From Nageia nagi (lineage: Eukaryota > Pinophyta), in NCBI GenBank assembly GCA_050084985.1, contig JBITNC010000002.1:37696001-37760000 (forward strand): DNA of 64,000 nt, read 5' to 3'. Below the pieces are notes generated by a model, which was not told the origin of the DNA, did no database searches, and was given only the letters and a program-made list of their open reading frames with translations. Positions 1 through 12,500 of this stretch are shown piece after piece (within the stretch, counting starts at the first letter, position 1; every line of letters begins with the position of its first letter). The translations under genes were made by a program, and so were the position numbers.

Positions 1-345
1 CAAAATGTGTTTTTAGAAACCATATGGGTCTTGCGTTGTATGGTACAATCATATGATTATACGATCATATGCATATTTTTCTTGTTTTTTTTTACATACA
101 TAACATCTCTTTTAATGATGAAATTTTGGTTTACAATGATGTCTACATAAATTGAACTACATGACACTTTATTATTCTCTAATAGCTGATGACTAAGACC
201 ATGAACTAAACGAAATTTATCTAACATATATCACGTGTTAGTGTGTAAGGTCACTATAACATATATTACATGTTGCATCTAGGATCACTACATTGTTGAT
301 TGCTTCAGTAAAAGTATCAAACTAGTGTCTTCTACAAGAAACTTG
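1..345. other. AT-rich flank without recognisable gene
   Basis: AT-rich sequence left of the giant solo LTR. Short CATATG-containing palindromic stretches occur around 45-75. I see no coding signal or known element. Confidence 0.5.
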
Positions 346-639
346 CTTTGTGTTGTGCCCGCACAACAGACCCGAGATGTAACAATTTGGGGACCCTATT
401 TTTGCAAAGGAAATGAGGTGCATTACCTTGAGATTGGCTTTTGGCGACGAATAGTTCATTCTGAAGAGTGCAAACATGATATCAGGGAGCGATTCAAGGA
501 GATCATGTGATAAAGACCCTAAAGAGTATCAGAGTATCTAGCCGCCAATTTTGCAGCCAAGGAGCTAGGATCTGAGAGCTATTGACAAAGCACGAATTTT
601 TGGCTCTAGAATGAGATCAGTAGAGATGGGGTTGTTTTG

Positions 640-1100
640 GGTCAATTTTGAGCCCAGAAAAGGCGAGCATAACCAAAAGGTGTGTTTTGGTCACTTTTGG
701 GCTTGGAAAGCTGGAAATGGTCAGTATCACAGAAAAGTGCGTTTTGGTCAATTTTGAGCCTGAAAGTGGTTAGTATGGTAAAAATGTGCATTTTTGCACA
801 ATTTGAGCCCGGAAAGTTTGGAAATGATGAAAATTGAGCTCAAAATGCTCGGATTGATCGTTTTTGCACATCTTGAGTACGGAAAGGCTAGAAATGTAGA
901 CTTCGAGCTCGGAAATGCAATGTTTGGGCCCGTAAAAGATGGGAAAGACCGGAAATGTACAGTATAGCCCGAAATGGACCAGGAAAGCAAGTTTGAGTGC
1001 CCTTGGGGGTAAAATAAAAAAATAAGCGTTTTGGCATCCGAGAAGCTTCGGGTTGAGCTCAAAAAAATGAGTTTTTTCAAAATGCTCGAAATGAAAATCC
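640..1100 (+). repeat. Degenerate minisatellite in the giant LTR
   Basis: A motif close to TTTTGAGCCCGGAAA recurs at about 646, 697, 743 and 802, then at shorter spacing near 832, 869 and 902. Units are about 33-60 bp and quite diverged. The same kind of block occurs at 27240-27850 in the second LTR copy, so it belongs to the element. Confidence 0.65.
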
Positions 1101-1187
1101 GAGAGAGAGGTGTGGTGCCAAATGACAAATTAAGTCCACTTTGCTATTGGAATTGTCGAAAAAACTCAAGTTTTTACCCCTGAAAAG

Positions 1188-2850
1188 TTAGGGGGGAGTT
1201 TTGCAAGTTTTCCCTTCACCAAATCTTGAAAATGTCCTAAAACCTTCAAAACCTGCGCCTACCTTTTGGGAGGCCCATATTGAGTCAAAAGTGGAATTTT
1301 TGAGCTTGGGAGCGTGGAGATTGTGATTCTATCAAATTGATCTTTCAAGTTTGCAATTTCGACGAGTTTTGCTCCTCCAAAAGTGAAAATAACAGGAAAA
1401 TGAGCAAAAAGGACAGCCAATAGGAATGCTTCAAAATTTCCAAAATTTCAAAATGTCAAAATGAAAATCTGAGAGAAAGGTGTGATGCCAAATCTAATTT
1501 TAACCACCTTTGCTCTTGAAATTTTTTAAAAAAAGTCAAAAAATACCCTCCTAAAAGCTAGGTGGCAGTATAGCCTCTTTTCCCTCGCTCAAATTTGGAA
1601 AATGGCCTAAAAGTCTCAAAACTTGCACCTACCCTTCTTGCACCCTAAAATGGAAAAAAATGGAATTTTTGATTCCCATGGGGTGTAGGATGGGATTTCA
1701 CACAAGTTTGATGATTTGAGTTTTCCAAAAAAATGAGATCTACTTCTTCAAATCATCAAAAATTTGATCAGCCAATGAGAGAGCTTCAAAATTTTCCAAA
1801 TTTTTCAAAGTTGGCCAAATCAAAAAAGAAGAAAGAGGTAGGATAGCAAATCCCAAATGGAGCAACATTGCCTCTTGCAATTTTGCAAAAAAATCAAATT
1901 TTGCCCCTCAAAAGCCTAGGTAGCAGGTTTGGGTGTTTTCCCTCATCTTCTCAAACTTCCAAACTTGCCCAAAAGTCCTAAAACCAAAGATGATCAAAAT
2001 TGGAGAGAAAGGTAGGGTGGCAAATCCAAAGATGATCAACATTGCCACTTGCAAGATTTCAAAAAACTCAAGATTTGCTTTCTAAAAAGTAAGGGGGGTG
2101 TTTTGAAAGTTTTGGGCCATTTCACCAAAGTTTCAAACATGCCCAAAACCTCCAAAACCTGTGCCAAGCTTCCTTGACCCCCAAAATTGCTCAAAGTTAA
2201 CATTTAACGCTTCCATGTGATAGGTGGTGTGATTCTACACCATTTTGATCTCTCACTTGTGCAATTTGGTCCATAAAAACTCCCCCAAACCATTTTTTTG
2301 GCTTCCAAATGGATTCAAGGGCTAAAAAACTCCAAAATCTTCTAAATTTTCCGAGGTTGGCCAAATCAAAAAAAGAAGAGAAAGGTAGGGTGGCAAATCC
2401 AAGGTTAAGCAACATTGCCTCTTGCAAGATTTCAAAAAAGTCAAGATTTGCCTTCCAAAAAGTTGGGGGGAGTTTTGAAAGTTTTGGGCCTTTTCACCAA
2501 AATTCTCAACTTGCCCAAAAGTCCCAAATCCTTCAAAACCTTCACCAAGCATCAAGAGGGCTTGAAATTTTTCAAAAGTGGAGTTTTGTGAGCCTCATGG
2601 GGTGTAAAATGATTTAAGTACCCATTTCCCTTGTGAAGAAAAGTGATTTGGATCCAAAAAAGTGAAGAAAAACACAAAAATTCTTAAGATTCAAGATCTA
2701 AAGGCTGAAAATATTCACTTTTTCAGAAAAAAATAAAAATGGAAAAAAATAAAAATTGGAGATCATGTGTAGAATAAGGATTCAAACACTTTGGCTTTTG
2801 AAATTTTTGAAAAAAGAGCAAAATCATGCCCATTATGCCTAGATGCTCAT
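1188..2850 (+). repeat. Tandem repeat of ~365 bp (with a ~174-bp unit) inside the LTR
   Basis: A landmark (a CCTnAAAAG-type stretch followed by a G-rich TAGG-like run) occurs at about 1188, 1557, 1916, 2090, 2462 and 2838. The spacings are 369, 359, 174, 372 and 376 bp. Each unit also carries a 'CATTGCCTCTTGCAA'-like segment and a run of short AAAAATTT-type tracts. The spacing is near one or two times 180 bp, which echoes the 182-183-bp units of the second LTR copy. Confidence 0.75.
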
Positions 2851-3456
2851 TTCCAAGTTTTCCCACCTTTGGCCTTTCTTTTCAACATTGGGAATGAGTA
2901 GAAAACTTCAGAAATGCAAAAACACCTTATGGAGCCTCTAAAATACCCCCTCATGAAAAAGCCCCAAATCCAATGCATAAAGCTCCAAATCCTCTCAAAA
3001 CTTCCCAAAAACCTTAAAATCCCATCCTTCATTCATCCATGGGGTCGAATCCACTTTTTAAAGTTTTTCCAAATTTTGAACCCCCTCAGCTTTTCCAAAA
3101 AATAGACCAAAAATTCACTTTTTTAGAAAATTTTCTCAAAATTTCCTGAAAATTTACCAGATTGATCACATCAAGGGCAAATCTAGATTGAAGAAAGAAA
3201 GAGCTCAAAAGATTGACGAACATATCCAAAACGGCGATTTGAAGCTCCAAATTTTGTCAAATTGATGCAAAATGCATCGAAATTTGTGCTAGAGGGCATC
3301 AATTTTTGTAAATATTTTATTTCAAGCATATTTTAGTGGGATGAGTATTGTTCTCCCACTAAAACGATATTGTAATCTCAATTTAGCATTTAGATTAGCA
3401 TTTTAGTGTTTTTCTAAAAATTAGGGCAACATTGGAAAATTTGACCTAATTTTGCC

Positions 3457-3467
3457 TACAAATAAGA
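3457..3467 (+). promoter_or_regulatory. TATA-like box of the giant LTR, copy 1
   Basis: The sequence CTACAAATAAG lies at the position that corresponds to TATAAATA in the second LTR copy (29885-29892). In both copies it follows a conserved TTAGGGCAACA-like stretch. It probably marks the U3/R transition. Copy 1 has a C in place of the T of TATA and may be weaker. Confidence 0.5.
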
Positions 3468-4482
3468 GGCATGGGTCTCATTTTCGCTAGAGCTCACTTT
3501 GTGAAAAAAGTGAAACTTTTGTAAGAGAGGAGCAAATTGATGTATCCTTGCACAACTCTTTTACAAGTTAATACATAGTGGTTAAGGCAAAGATCAAGCT
3601 TGTTTATTTATTTGTGGTGTTGTGAATTATTTCTTAAGGATTATCATTGTTCGTTTGACACTTTTGCGTCCTTACTTTGAAAACTCGCGAGTTTTAGGGA
3701 ATGCATCATTGCTCTATCCTTTAAAGTGTTGGAAATCAGTTTTTGATAGGTGCTTGGTTCACAACATGCATGTAGATGAGGTATTCTGAATCTGTTTCCT
3801 GTTTTATGACATCAAACTAGAGATTTACATCCAAACTCTTGTTCTTCCCACGTTCTTCCACCACGTCCATTTGGTTGCATCGGTCTTGCTTGCAGAGTAC
3901 TGACAATCGACATTCCTACCCGATCCTCTTTGGAACAACTCGAACATAGTTGTTTTTCGCAAAGTTGGATGAATTGGATGAAATCCCTAAGCTGATCCGA
4001 AAAGGATGAACTTTTTAGACAATGCTTTATTGTGGTGGCCAGTTTGGTATCTAACCAAGTATCTGTTTCTGTTTCACAAGTGTAGTCTTTCACTTTCCAG
4101 TATTTTATTTATGCTTTCAGACCCAAATACAATCGTTAAATACACACAGATATTTTGAATAAACTCTATACATCAAATAAAACAACATTGGTTAACAGAT
4201 TGCTACCTCTCATTCCATTCCATTGAGGCTGATTCCAAAGAGGGATACCGCACTTTCTTTTATCTATCCCTATTCCAGAAACACGCTTGGCGGGTATACC
4301 TACAACGTCATAACGTTGGGTCGCTGAGTAAGGCGTTTTGACAAGAGCCTTGGAGGTATAAAGTCCTTTTCAACCGGGGGAATTGGTAACGCTTTCCCGA
4401 CTATGTTGCTTGGGATCTTCTAAGTTCCATGCGTGATCTGTAGAGGGTCTACCCTGGGAAAGAAAAGCATCCCAACACTTTG

Positions 4483-6267
4483 CTTCATATTTGTTTGTCC
4501 ACTCACTGAACTACAGGCTTGTGAGAGACTTGTTATGGTGTAAAGACATCAAGAATTGTTAAGAATGGAACTCATCACTTCGCCTATTGAAGAAAGCAAT
4601 TTTCTATCCAAGAATAGCTCAGTTCATCTGTTATGCCTATTTTGTGTAATGGTTTACAACACCAACTCAGCAAGACAAGTTCCTGGTTTTCCAAATTCTC
4701 ACTAAGTTTCTTAATTATAGATGAACTTAGCTGACACTGGAAAAACTTGATTTTACACACACGCATGCATACATGTGCATGTAAAGCTTTTGTAAAATCA
4801 GTTGATTTTCTTATCATTTTCACACAGGCCATGGTTCAGGCTTTTTCAGGTTCTAAAGTTGGGGACCGTCCTGTAAGGCATTTTTTTCCTTGATATATTG
4901 CACAGACTCATAGCAATTCTTAAATCATGATTGTTATTGGCAGTTAGAATTAGACCTAACCCACTCTGTCCTGACAGAAAAACATGAGTTTCTTCATTGG
5001 TAAAGTTGGGAAAAAGTCCTTGCACCACTGGACAGTCCACTGTTTGTTTCATCAGATCATTTCTTAGTTTTTAAATTATACATTGATAATAAATAAATCT
5101 GCCATCAGATGTGGATATAATAAGGAATTTCCACAGTTGTTTCTGTTGGAAGGATTCCTTGTTAGCATAAGTATTAAGGCAATATCAAGCCTCTTGTGGT
5201 TATGAAGTCTCAGTTTGCAATGCTGAATTAATCTCCTAATGGGATTTAGTCATATTCTTTCAAGAGCCCATTTTGTTGGGTAGCCATTACACACTGGCTT
5301 TGTGAATAATACCTTCTTACAATGGGAGTTCTATTTCTTTGTTTGGGCAAAGAAAGCTGAGATTCTGAAGTAAACTAATTGCTTACTTTAGCTTAATTCT
5401 CACAATTTCTTGTCACTTCTGGAGTCTGATTTTGGTGATTCAGAAAATGATAGCCTCTAATCAGGTTTGATTATTAGTCCTTTGGTTCTTGAATCCTTGA
5501 TCCATACTGCTTGCTTGACACATGCAAATAATAGAGTTAAAGGTAAAACAAGAAATAGCAGAAATTAGTGTTATGTACAGTTAATAGGACCTGTGTGTGC
5601 GGATAAGGGTAAAATTCAAGCAAACTTCAATTCTGGTAATAATTTTTATTTCGAAATTTGAATTAATATCCAAGTATATTTCAAATTCATTCAAAATTTA
5701 AAGGGTACTTGCATGGCATTTTTGTGATTGGAAGAATAGTTTTGTAGTGTTCTTGTATGCTTACTATTTGAGGTGAAAGCATGTTTTCATAGTAAGAGCC
5801 TATTGGCTTGATATTGCCTGCATAAATTGGAAGGCAAAAAATGTGTCTGTAGGATAGTTATAATCCTTAATTAATCCAGGAAAAGTTATGAGCTGGACTA
5901 TGAAAAATATTTTCAGCCATAGTGTTCTGTGTGGTCTGCAGAATTAAGTTTTCCATGCTGGAAGACTATGAAACTAGTGAATTTAGGACATTTAAAGTGT
6001 TGGAATAGTATATTTTTCTATGTTATTGTAGAAGGACATGCTCTACCTGTAATTACATGAATTCTTTTGGTTCAACATATACAGTTTCCATTTGATTTAT
6101 GGGTGGCATCCTTTTGAAATGCTTATGATGCTGAAAGAAAACACAACTTTTATGTTAAACGTTTTTTTTTGTATTATGTGGAATCAGGCAGCAGAAAGAA
6201 ACAACCAAGTAAGCAACAGATCATCAGACACCCACACATTTTATTGTTTGCTGCTTTATTCCCTCAG
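4483..6267. other. 5' flank or leader intron of the PUB4-type gene
   Basis: About 1.8 kb between the giant LTR and the first coding exon. I see no ORF with recognisable domains. A good acceptor (pyrimidine-rich, ending CCCTCAG) stops at 6267, two bases before the ATG. A non-coding leader exon spliced to 6268 is therefore likely, but its 5' end is not visible to me. The true promoter may lie here or left of the window. Confidence 0.4.
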
Positions 6268-6269
6268 TA

Positions 6270-6545
6270 ATGCCTATGGAAACGCTGGGACAGCTGATAA
6301 GTAACATATCCTATTCAATTCAATTACTTAGCTCACTGGCAGAGAAAGCAAGGTTCAATCGGTCAAATTGTAGTAACTTGGTTTGTCTGTTGAATCTCTT
6401 GAAACCTCTTTGTGATGAAATTGAGAAATCGAGTATAGTAATTACTGGACCTGTTTTAAGATCACTTGAAGCACTAGATGCAGCCTTGGACAAAGCAACG
6501 GAACTTATGGAGAGATGTGGTACAAAAAGCAGCAAAATTTACATG
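6270..6545 (+). CDS. PUB4: PUB4-type gene, coding exon 1
   Basis: Codes for 92 residues from MPMETLGQLI to SSKIYM. The start is the first ATG after an acceptor at 6267. The donor ATG|GTACGT is at 6545/6546. The segment is helical, with a LLKPLCDEI motif, as in UND domains of this subfamily. Reading through the donor gives a stop two codons later, which supports splicing. Confidence 0.88.
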
Positions 6546-9500
6546 GTACGTTAAGATGGTTGTTATTTGTTGTATGGCCCTTTTGAAGTATTCTACTTGA
6601 AAGTTTCTCTTTTGTTTTGTTTGCTTGAATGATTGGAGCATAAATATTCAACCAAAGAGCAATAGATTTCTTTAGAAATGCTGACCATTTTTTTGTTTGA
6701 AAGACAAAGAAAGTATATTAATGTCTTTGGGTGACCAAAAGCGGTCAATGGGACTAGCATGTACAAGCATGGTCAGGAAGCCAACAAAATGCCTACTGGG
6801 CCTCTCCTAAAAAAGGCATTAAAAAATAACATAAGCAAATACATACGTACAAAAATGATCCAACCCTAAATAAAGGGAGATACATAATCTAAGACGGTCA
6901 GAGAAAATGCAGCCTATATTATTTAAGATGCGAAGAATATTACAATCTCTAAACATATGATAAGCATGGCAAATCTATAAAATTGAATGCAAGGAAAAAA
7001 AAATACATCCATACAAAAATGATCCAGCCCTAAATAAAGAGAAATACATAATCTATGACTTTCAGAGACAATGCATCTTATATTATTTAAGATGCAAAGA
7101 ATATTACAATCTCTAAACATATGATAAGCATGGCAAATCTATAAAATTGAATGCAAGAAAAAAATAAAGCCTAAGATCTTATTGCTGATTGTATTATATA
7201 ACACGAATATATGGATAAGAATATTTGCAAGATAGTTTTTTTTTTTTTAATTTTCTCCAAATTCTGCTTCTTTGATCTCTCTTTTATTTGTTTTTTGTAT
7301 AGGATAAGTGTTGTAGGACAACAATGTGCATTAGTTGCTCACTCTTTCTTATGATGGCAGTGACAGAAAAGAATCATACCTTTGGTGGTTCTTGTGCACA
7401 TTGGAACTTAGAAATGTAACTTGTAGAAACAGAGGAATGAGACCTTGTGATAGAAACGTTGTAAAATGTAACACCTGTTCATGAAAAGAGAGTAATAGAT
7501 AACCAGTTTCTTGGATTAATAGATGTCAAACTGGAAACTGCTTAGCCAGTTCTTAAAGGAAAGAGCTATAAGTCCTTACTCTTTCCATATGCATTTCATG
7601 CATTGCTTACAAGAAGACAAGTTTCAAATTGTTTGATTAACATATTAGAAAGGAAAAATTATAACTTTACTTGTTCCAGATGCATTTCATGCATTATTTA
7701 TAACAATACAGGTTTCAAGAAGTAGTTTGATGAACATGTTTCAGATCAGTCATGAATTGCAGATCTGGTTGAAGTTATGAGGGTAACAACTGCATCTTTT
7801 ATTTTTGTACTTTCTAGCATTTAAGAACTCATGGATCCTGAGGGGATTCAGGTGTGGTAAACGTTCAGCATTGCTTTACAACTCCTCTGAACTTCTTCTT
7901 AATTAGCCGTGTCATTTACTTTATTCAAGTTATTCCTTAACATAGGTAAGAAGTTGGTGTTAAGGTTGTCATAATTTTGATTTGTTCACTGTAGCAGCTG
8001 TTTAATTATTCTCAAGGAGGGGAATTAAGATTTGATGAGTTTTTGATGGCTTTCATATCCCTGTCTTTATAAATTAGATCTTTGCATTGAGGGTTTTGGT
8101 CTATTAAGTGACATTTTTTATAAATATTATATACACTTTTTGGTCTATTAAGTGACACTATAATAAAAAAAACGGATCACATCATCCATAATAAAGTCTA
8201 CACATAAAAACATTAAAAACACCATAACCCAGGAGTCTACTTTGCTTTGGGAGGCGAACCTGCCTGGGTGGCACCTCGATCATATGCGTCCACTTGTTGG
8301 CAGGAATTGAATGAAGATCCCATCCATCACCTTTACGTCATTCATCATTAATATCTGACATGTTGCCCCCATCCACGTGCAAGAGAGGAGTGGTTTGTCG
8401 GAATAGCCCATCCATCATTTGCCTTATTTGAAGTATCATTAATTGTTTGCACTCCCCATCCAATGGGTGTGCCTGAGGAACTGGGTAGTGCATCCCATCC
8501 TTCATGCTATCTGGACGAGCTAGCATTTGAATCTTACAGTTTTCGTTGCACCAACAAAAGGCTGTGACCAATGGAGGCCACTAGATTAAGAGTGAGCTTG
8601 CGACGAGGGGCGTCGGCAAGACCTCAATTGGGATCTGGATTGGGTTGGGTGTCCTGCTGAGGAATGTTTGGAGGAACACGACTAATGGAGCATGGGGTAT
8701 TACCCCAATATTATAGCAATTCACGCAAGTGGTGTTGCTCCATCTTCACCTTGGCAGCTTGAGCGCAAATATGAAACTAGGTATCATGAAACACCTCTAT
8801 CACCTTCAAAGATGATATCATAGAGTTCACCACCTCTTACACATACTTGGGTGTCCTCTTCTCAGACCCTAGATTTTCTATGAGAAGAGCGAGCCCACCT
8901 AGAGTCAATCGAGGGTATGCGACGATCACCACCCTGGAGAGACAATGCATACAACTTCACTTCCAAGATATCCAGTCCAAATTACAACTCATCCACACTA
9001 CAGTCACCCCCATGGTACTTTATGGGATAGAGGTTTGGGGGCTCAACCTGAGAGCAGCGGATTGGACTTCGATTGAGAGGTTCTTGGTTAGCACATTGTC
9101 TTGCTCCATTTAGAGTAAATGATCGGTTCCCCACACTATCATGCTTGCGGAGTTTGATTGTTAGCCTCTTCAAGTGTGGGCCTTAGCCTACATAGTCCTC
9201 TTTCTTCATCACTTACGTCGCCTCTTTGATCGTTCGGGAGACATAGTAGCGCAGGGTTGTCAGAGATGTTGATTTGCTGAGATTAGTGAGATACTTAGGA
9301 GATTTGGTGTCTTTCTGGATACACTTCTCATTCCTCTAGGGAACGCTACCATTTCTCCAGCAGACTCCTTATCAAATATCCGTAAGTCCATGTACAGGGT
9401 CTTTATTCAAATGAATTGGGTCTCCCTCTCTCAGCCACTATCGCCAAAGTTGGCACACTATGCACAACAGTGTCTTCAGATTGAAAATGAGTTGATCCTC

Positions 9501-12500
9501 CCATCGGGTTATTCCACTCTCCATCTTCCCCCGGATTGAGGATATGCTTGGGCCAGTTTTGGGTTTGTTCCCACCAGCTAAGGATTAAGCAGGTCATCAT
9601 TTAGCCTGTGATGCGTGTGTTTGTTGCCTCTGTTCGCTTGAGTCCGAGTTCGAGGACCACTTCATTTTTCGATGCTCAATTTACTATGAGATTCGAGGTT
9701 GATACTACTGTCTCTTTTGGGATTCCTACGAATTGTTGCCCACTTTTTTCTGGTACACTGACCAAAGGTGTTTGGTTCTCTACCTGCGGCAATCCCTCCT
9801 CCTATAGAAGCATCTTTTATCGTGTTCTTGGTAGCCAACAGGAGATTGTCACATTCTGTCCTATTTCCGAGTCTCTACAGAAGATGGTATTTGTAGACGT
9901 CCATGAGACGAGCCCCCACTTCATACACACTGCACTAGGAGGCTCCTTCTTGCTATTTAGGCATTGTTGAGGACACGACATATTGCATCCTTCTTCACTT
10001 TTGGTAGCGAGTCTCCAGGCAAGACCCTCACAAATAAGAGAGACCTGTCCCTAGTGGAAAGTGCACCTTCAGGCCCCCTTTCTGCTAAGATCTGAGATGG
10101 CCTCTCTTGATTGTCATTTTGTTCATCTTTCCCTCAATAGGAATTGATTCTTTTTGCTCCAGATGTACTTTTGTTTACATTTTTTCTATTTGTTTTTCTT
10201 AGGTTTGGGCTCGTTAGGGGCTTCAGTGGTTCATACCACATGATTGTTTGCTAGTCCCATTGACTGCTTTTGGCCATATATGGACATTAATATAATTTCT
10301 TTCTTTCTTTCTATCTCGTTAGCAATAGTAAACTCATAAGATGTTTCAAACTGTTTAAAAATAATTCTATTTTAGGTCTTCCAAATATGGAAAAGAAGGC
10401 TAATTCTAAAAATATGCCAAATTGCTTGAAGACGGAGAAGCATAGCACAAGAAATGCCTAACAAGGCATGCTGCCAAGAACAACTTGTCGTAAAGGGGAA
10501 AAAAGGAAAGAACCCACTCTCATGCAAGCCTAGCTTGTTTACAGAACTACAACAAGTGGAGGGTTGATTCTTCCTCATTACAAAAAGCACACCTAAGGTC
10601 GGGGACACGTACATGTTTTAGTCTACTCCCAAGAAGAAGACTTTGGTGAACAAGATTCCAAGCAAAAAAAGAATACTTAGGCTCAAGATAAGAAGACCGA
10701 ATAGAAAAAAAGCAAGCTTTCCATCTGGTTTCAGTAGAGAGATTAAATTCCATTTGATGTTAAGTTGTGAAACCATATGCAACATAGGAGAAAGCCATAA
10801 GTAACCAAGATTGGCCTTGTAATTAATGAACAAAGTTTTCACATGCCAATTCCAATCCTTTCACCATGGTTTCTGGGTCCTGACTCCAATTTTATGAAGT
10901 ATGGAGAAAGGAGTAATTTCAATAATTGTATCATATGTTATCTTGTTTGTATTGTTCAACTTGAAAGTACGTTTAAACATTTGTCATAGAATCTAATCCC
11001 GAGTAGCCTTTGTAAAGAAGTCAACAATTGAGCAAATGTCTCGTTTAAAAACTTTCAGGGCATGAATCCATTGAGTCTGAGCAAGAAGGGAGCCTTGTAG
11101 AGTGATAACCGAAGACCACCATAAATTGAGAGAATTTATGGAATGTCCTTTATGGAAATCACTATCATTCCATCTTAACCAAGGTGTGAGTTGCTGCCAA
11201 GCTTTCCAGATACTTTAAATAACAAACGAACTAGGGATTTTGACAAACACTCATGTGACAATCAAAGAAGGAAAGTCTATTCCTTTCCAATCCTATTTGT
11301 TAAGCGATAACCCGGACGAAATGAAATATCTAATTAAAACTTTCCAAGGTTCAGAACCTTGTACTGCTCGGATTATCTATTTGGTGCAAAGAGCAGTGCC
11401 TTGTCTCTTGCAATCAAACATTCCTATGCCCCGCAAACTCTTTAGGGAGACAATTTTCCCAAACAACTCTGTAAAAACCCTTGCAGTTTGAAGAGTTAGC
11501 CCATAAGAAATCTCGCAAGAGCTTGTCTAATTTATTGTAACGAAGGCACTCAACAAGAGGAATAATAAACATGGGTGGAGCCATGGAGGCAAGGACTTTG
11601 GAGCATATTTGGAGCTTCTCCATGAGGGAAAGTTTGTTTAAAGTCCAATATTCCAATTTCTTCTCCACTTTTTGCACAGAAAAGGTCCAAATCTGTGAGG
11701 GAGTTCCTTGGAAGGCAAAGGGAATGCACAGGAATTTAAACATTTCCCTCGGCTGGATCCAATGCCACTGAAAACCTTCCAGCCATGGCGGTATGACAAA
11801 GGGTGATTGCCTAAAGCAAGAAGTTTTTCGCTATTGATTGCTAGGACCAAAATCTTTGTAGAAGACATCAACACAAGCCAAAGCCTCTGAAAGAGATTGC
11901 TCATCCTCTTGAATTGTTAGAAACAAATCATCAACAAAGTGGCAATTGATGAGTTGCCCTTGATTCTGAGGGAGGGAAATGCCCCAAATTCTGCCAAGGG
12001 ATGCTTGTTTGGCTAACAAATAACCAAATGCTTCAGCAGCAAGGACATACAACGAGGGTGCAACTGGGCAACCTTGTCAGACAATTTTTTTTTTTGATAT
12101 ACAAGAGGTGTCAGCCGGAGCCACTAATCCTCTCGGAGCCGTAATCCTGCCCACTAATCACATGACTCAGGGTAAATCATGGGTTCTTTCCCCGGGTGGG
12201 ACTTTTTACATGAGGATTTTTATCCAGGCCCCACGAACCAGTCACAATACAGCCGAAATGCGTCCAAACTGCAGCCATGTAATTCCACCAGGGATCCATC
12301 AAGGGGATTCGAACTTGTGACCTCCTCCCGTCGATTTGAATCACTTTGCCACCATGGTGTCCCCTTGGGGATGACCTTGTCGGACAAATTTGTAGAGCCC
12401 AATTGCCACTGATTGGAAGTTATTTATAGAAAGAATTGCAGAGGCATCTTGAAAAAGCATTTTAACAGTTGGAACAAACTGAGAGCCAAATCCCAGATCC

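Larger units (their letters stand above)
346..4482 (+). mobile_element. Giant solo LTR (4.1 kb) with perfect 5-bp TSD
   Basis: The LTR itself is 351-4477 (4127 bp). It begins TGTTG and ends CAACA, a perfect 5-bp terminal inverted repeat of the TG...CA kind. It is flanked by the direct repeat CTTTG at 346-350 and 4478-4482, as an integrase-made insertion would be. There is no internal coding region, primer-binding site or second LTR, so the simplest reading is a solo LTR left by LTR-LTR recombination. The 5' three quarters is repeats (640-1100 and 1188-2850); a TATA-like promoter lies near 3457. A related but rearranged copy is at 26970-30808. The superfamily cannot be assigned without internal sequence. 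The plus orientation is inferred from the TATA-like box. Confidence 0.85.

Noticed and set aside
325-510. Open frame of 61 codons at the left edge
   Set aside because: It lies across the edge of the giant LTR and the same sequence at 27000-27130 lacks a matching open frame, so it is not a gene.
2309-2617. Overlapping open frames on both strands inside the LTR array
   Set aside because: They come from tandem repeats rich in AAA/TTT codons and are not conserved between repeat units.
6209-6267. A possible short leader intron (GTAAGC to CCCTCAG)
   Set aside because: It would be only about 58 bases, below the usual plant minimum. A longer leader intron is more likely.
6092-6304. Open frame just before coding exon 1
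   Set aside because: It is in a different frame from the UND exon, crosses a strong acceptor at 6267, and has no domain.
8220-8580. Possible tRNA or small RNA gene near GGGAGGCGAACCTGCC
   Set aside because: I could not fold a cloverleaf or find both A and B boxes.
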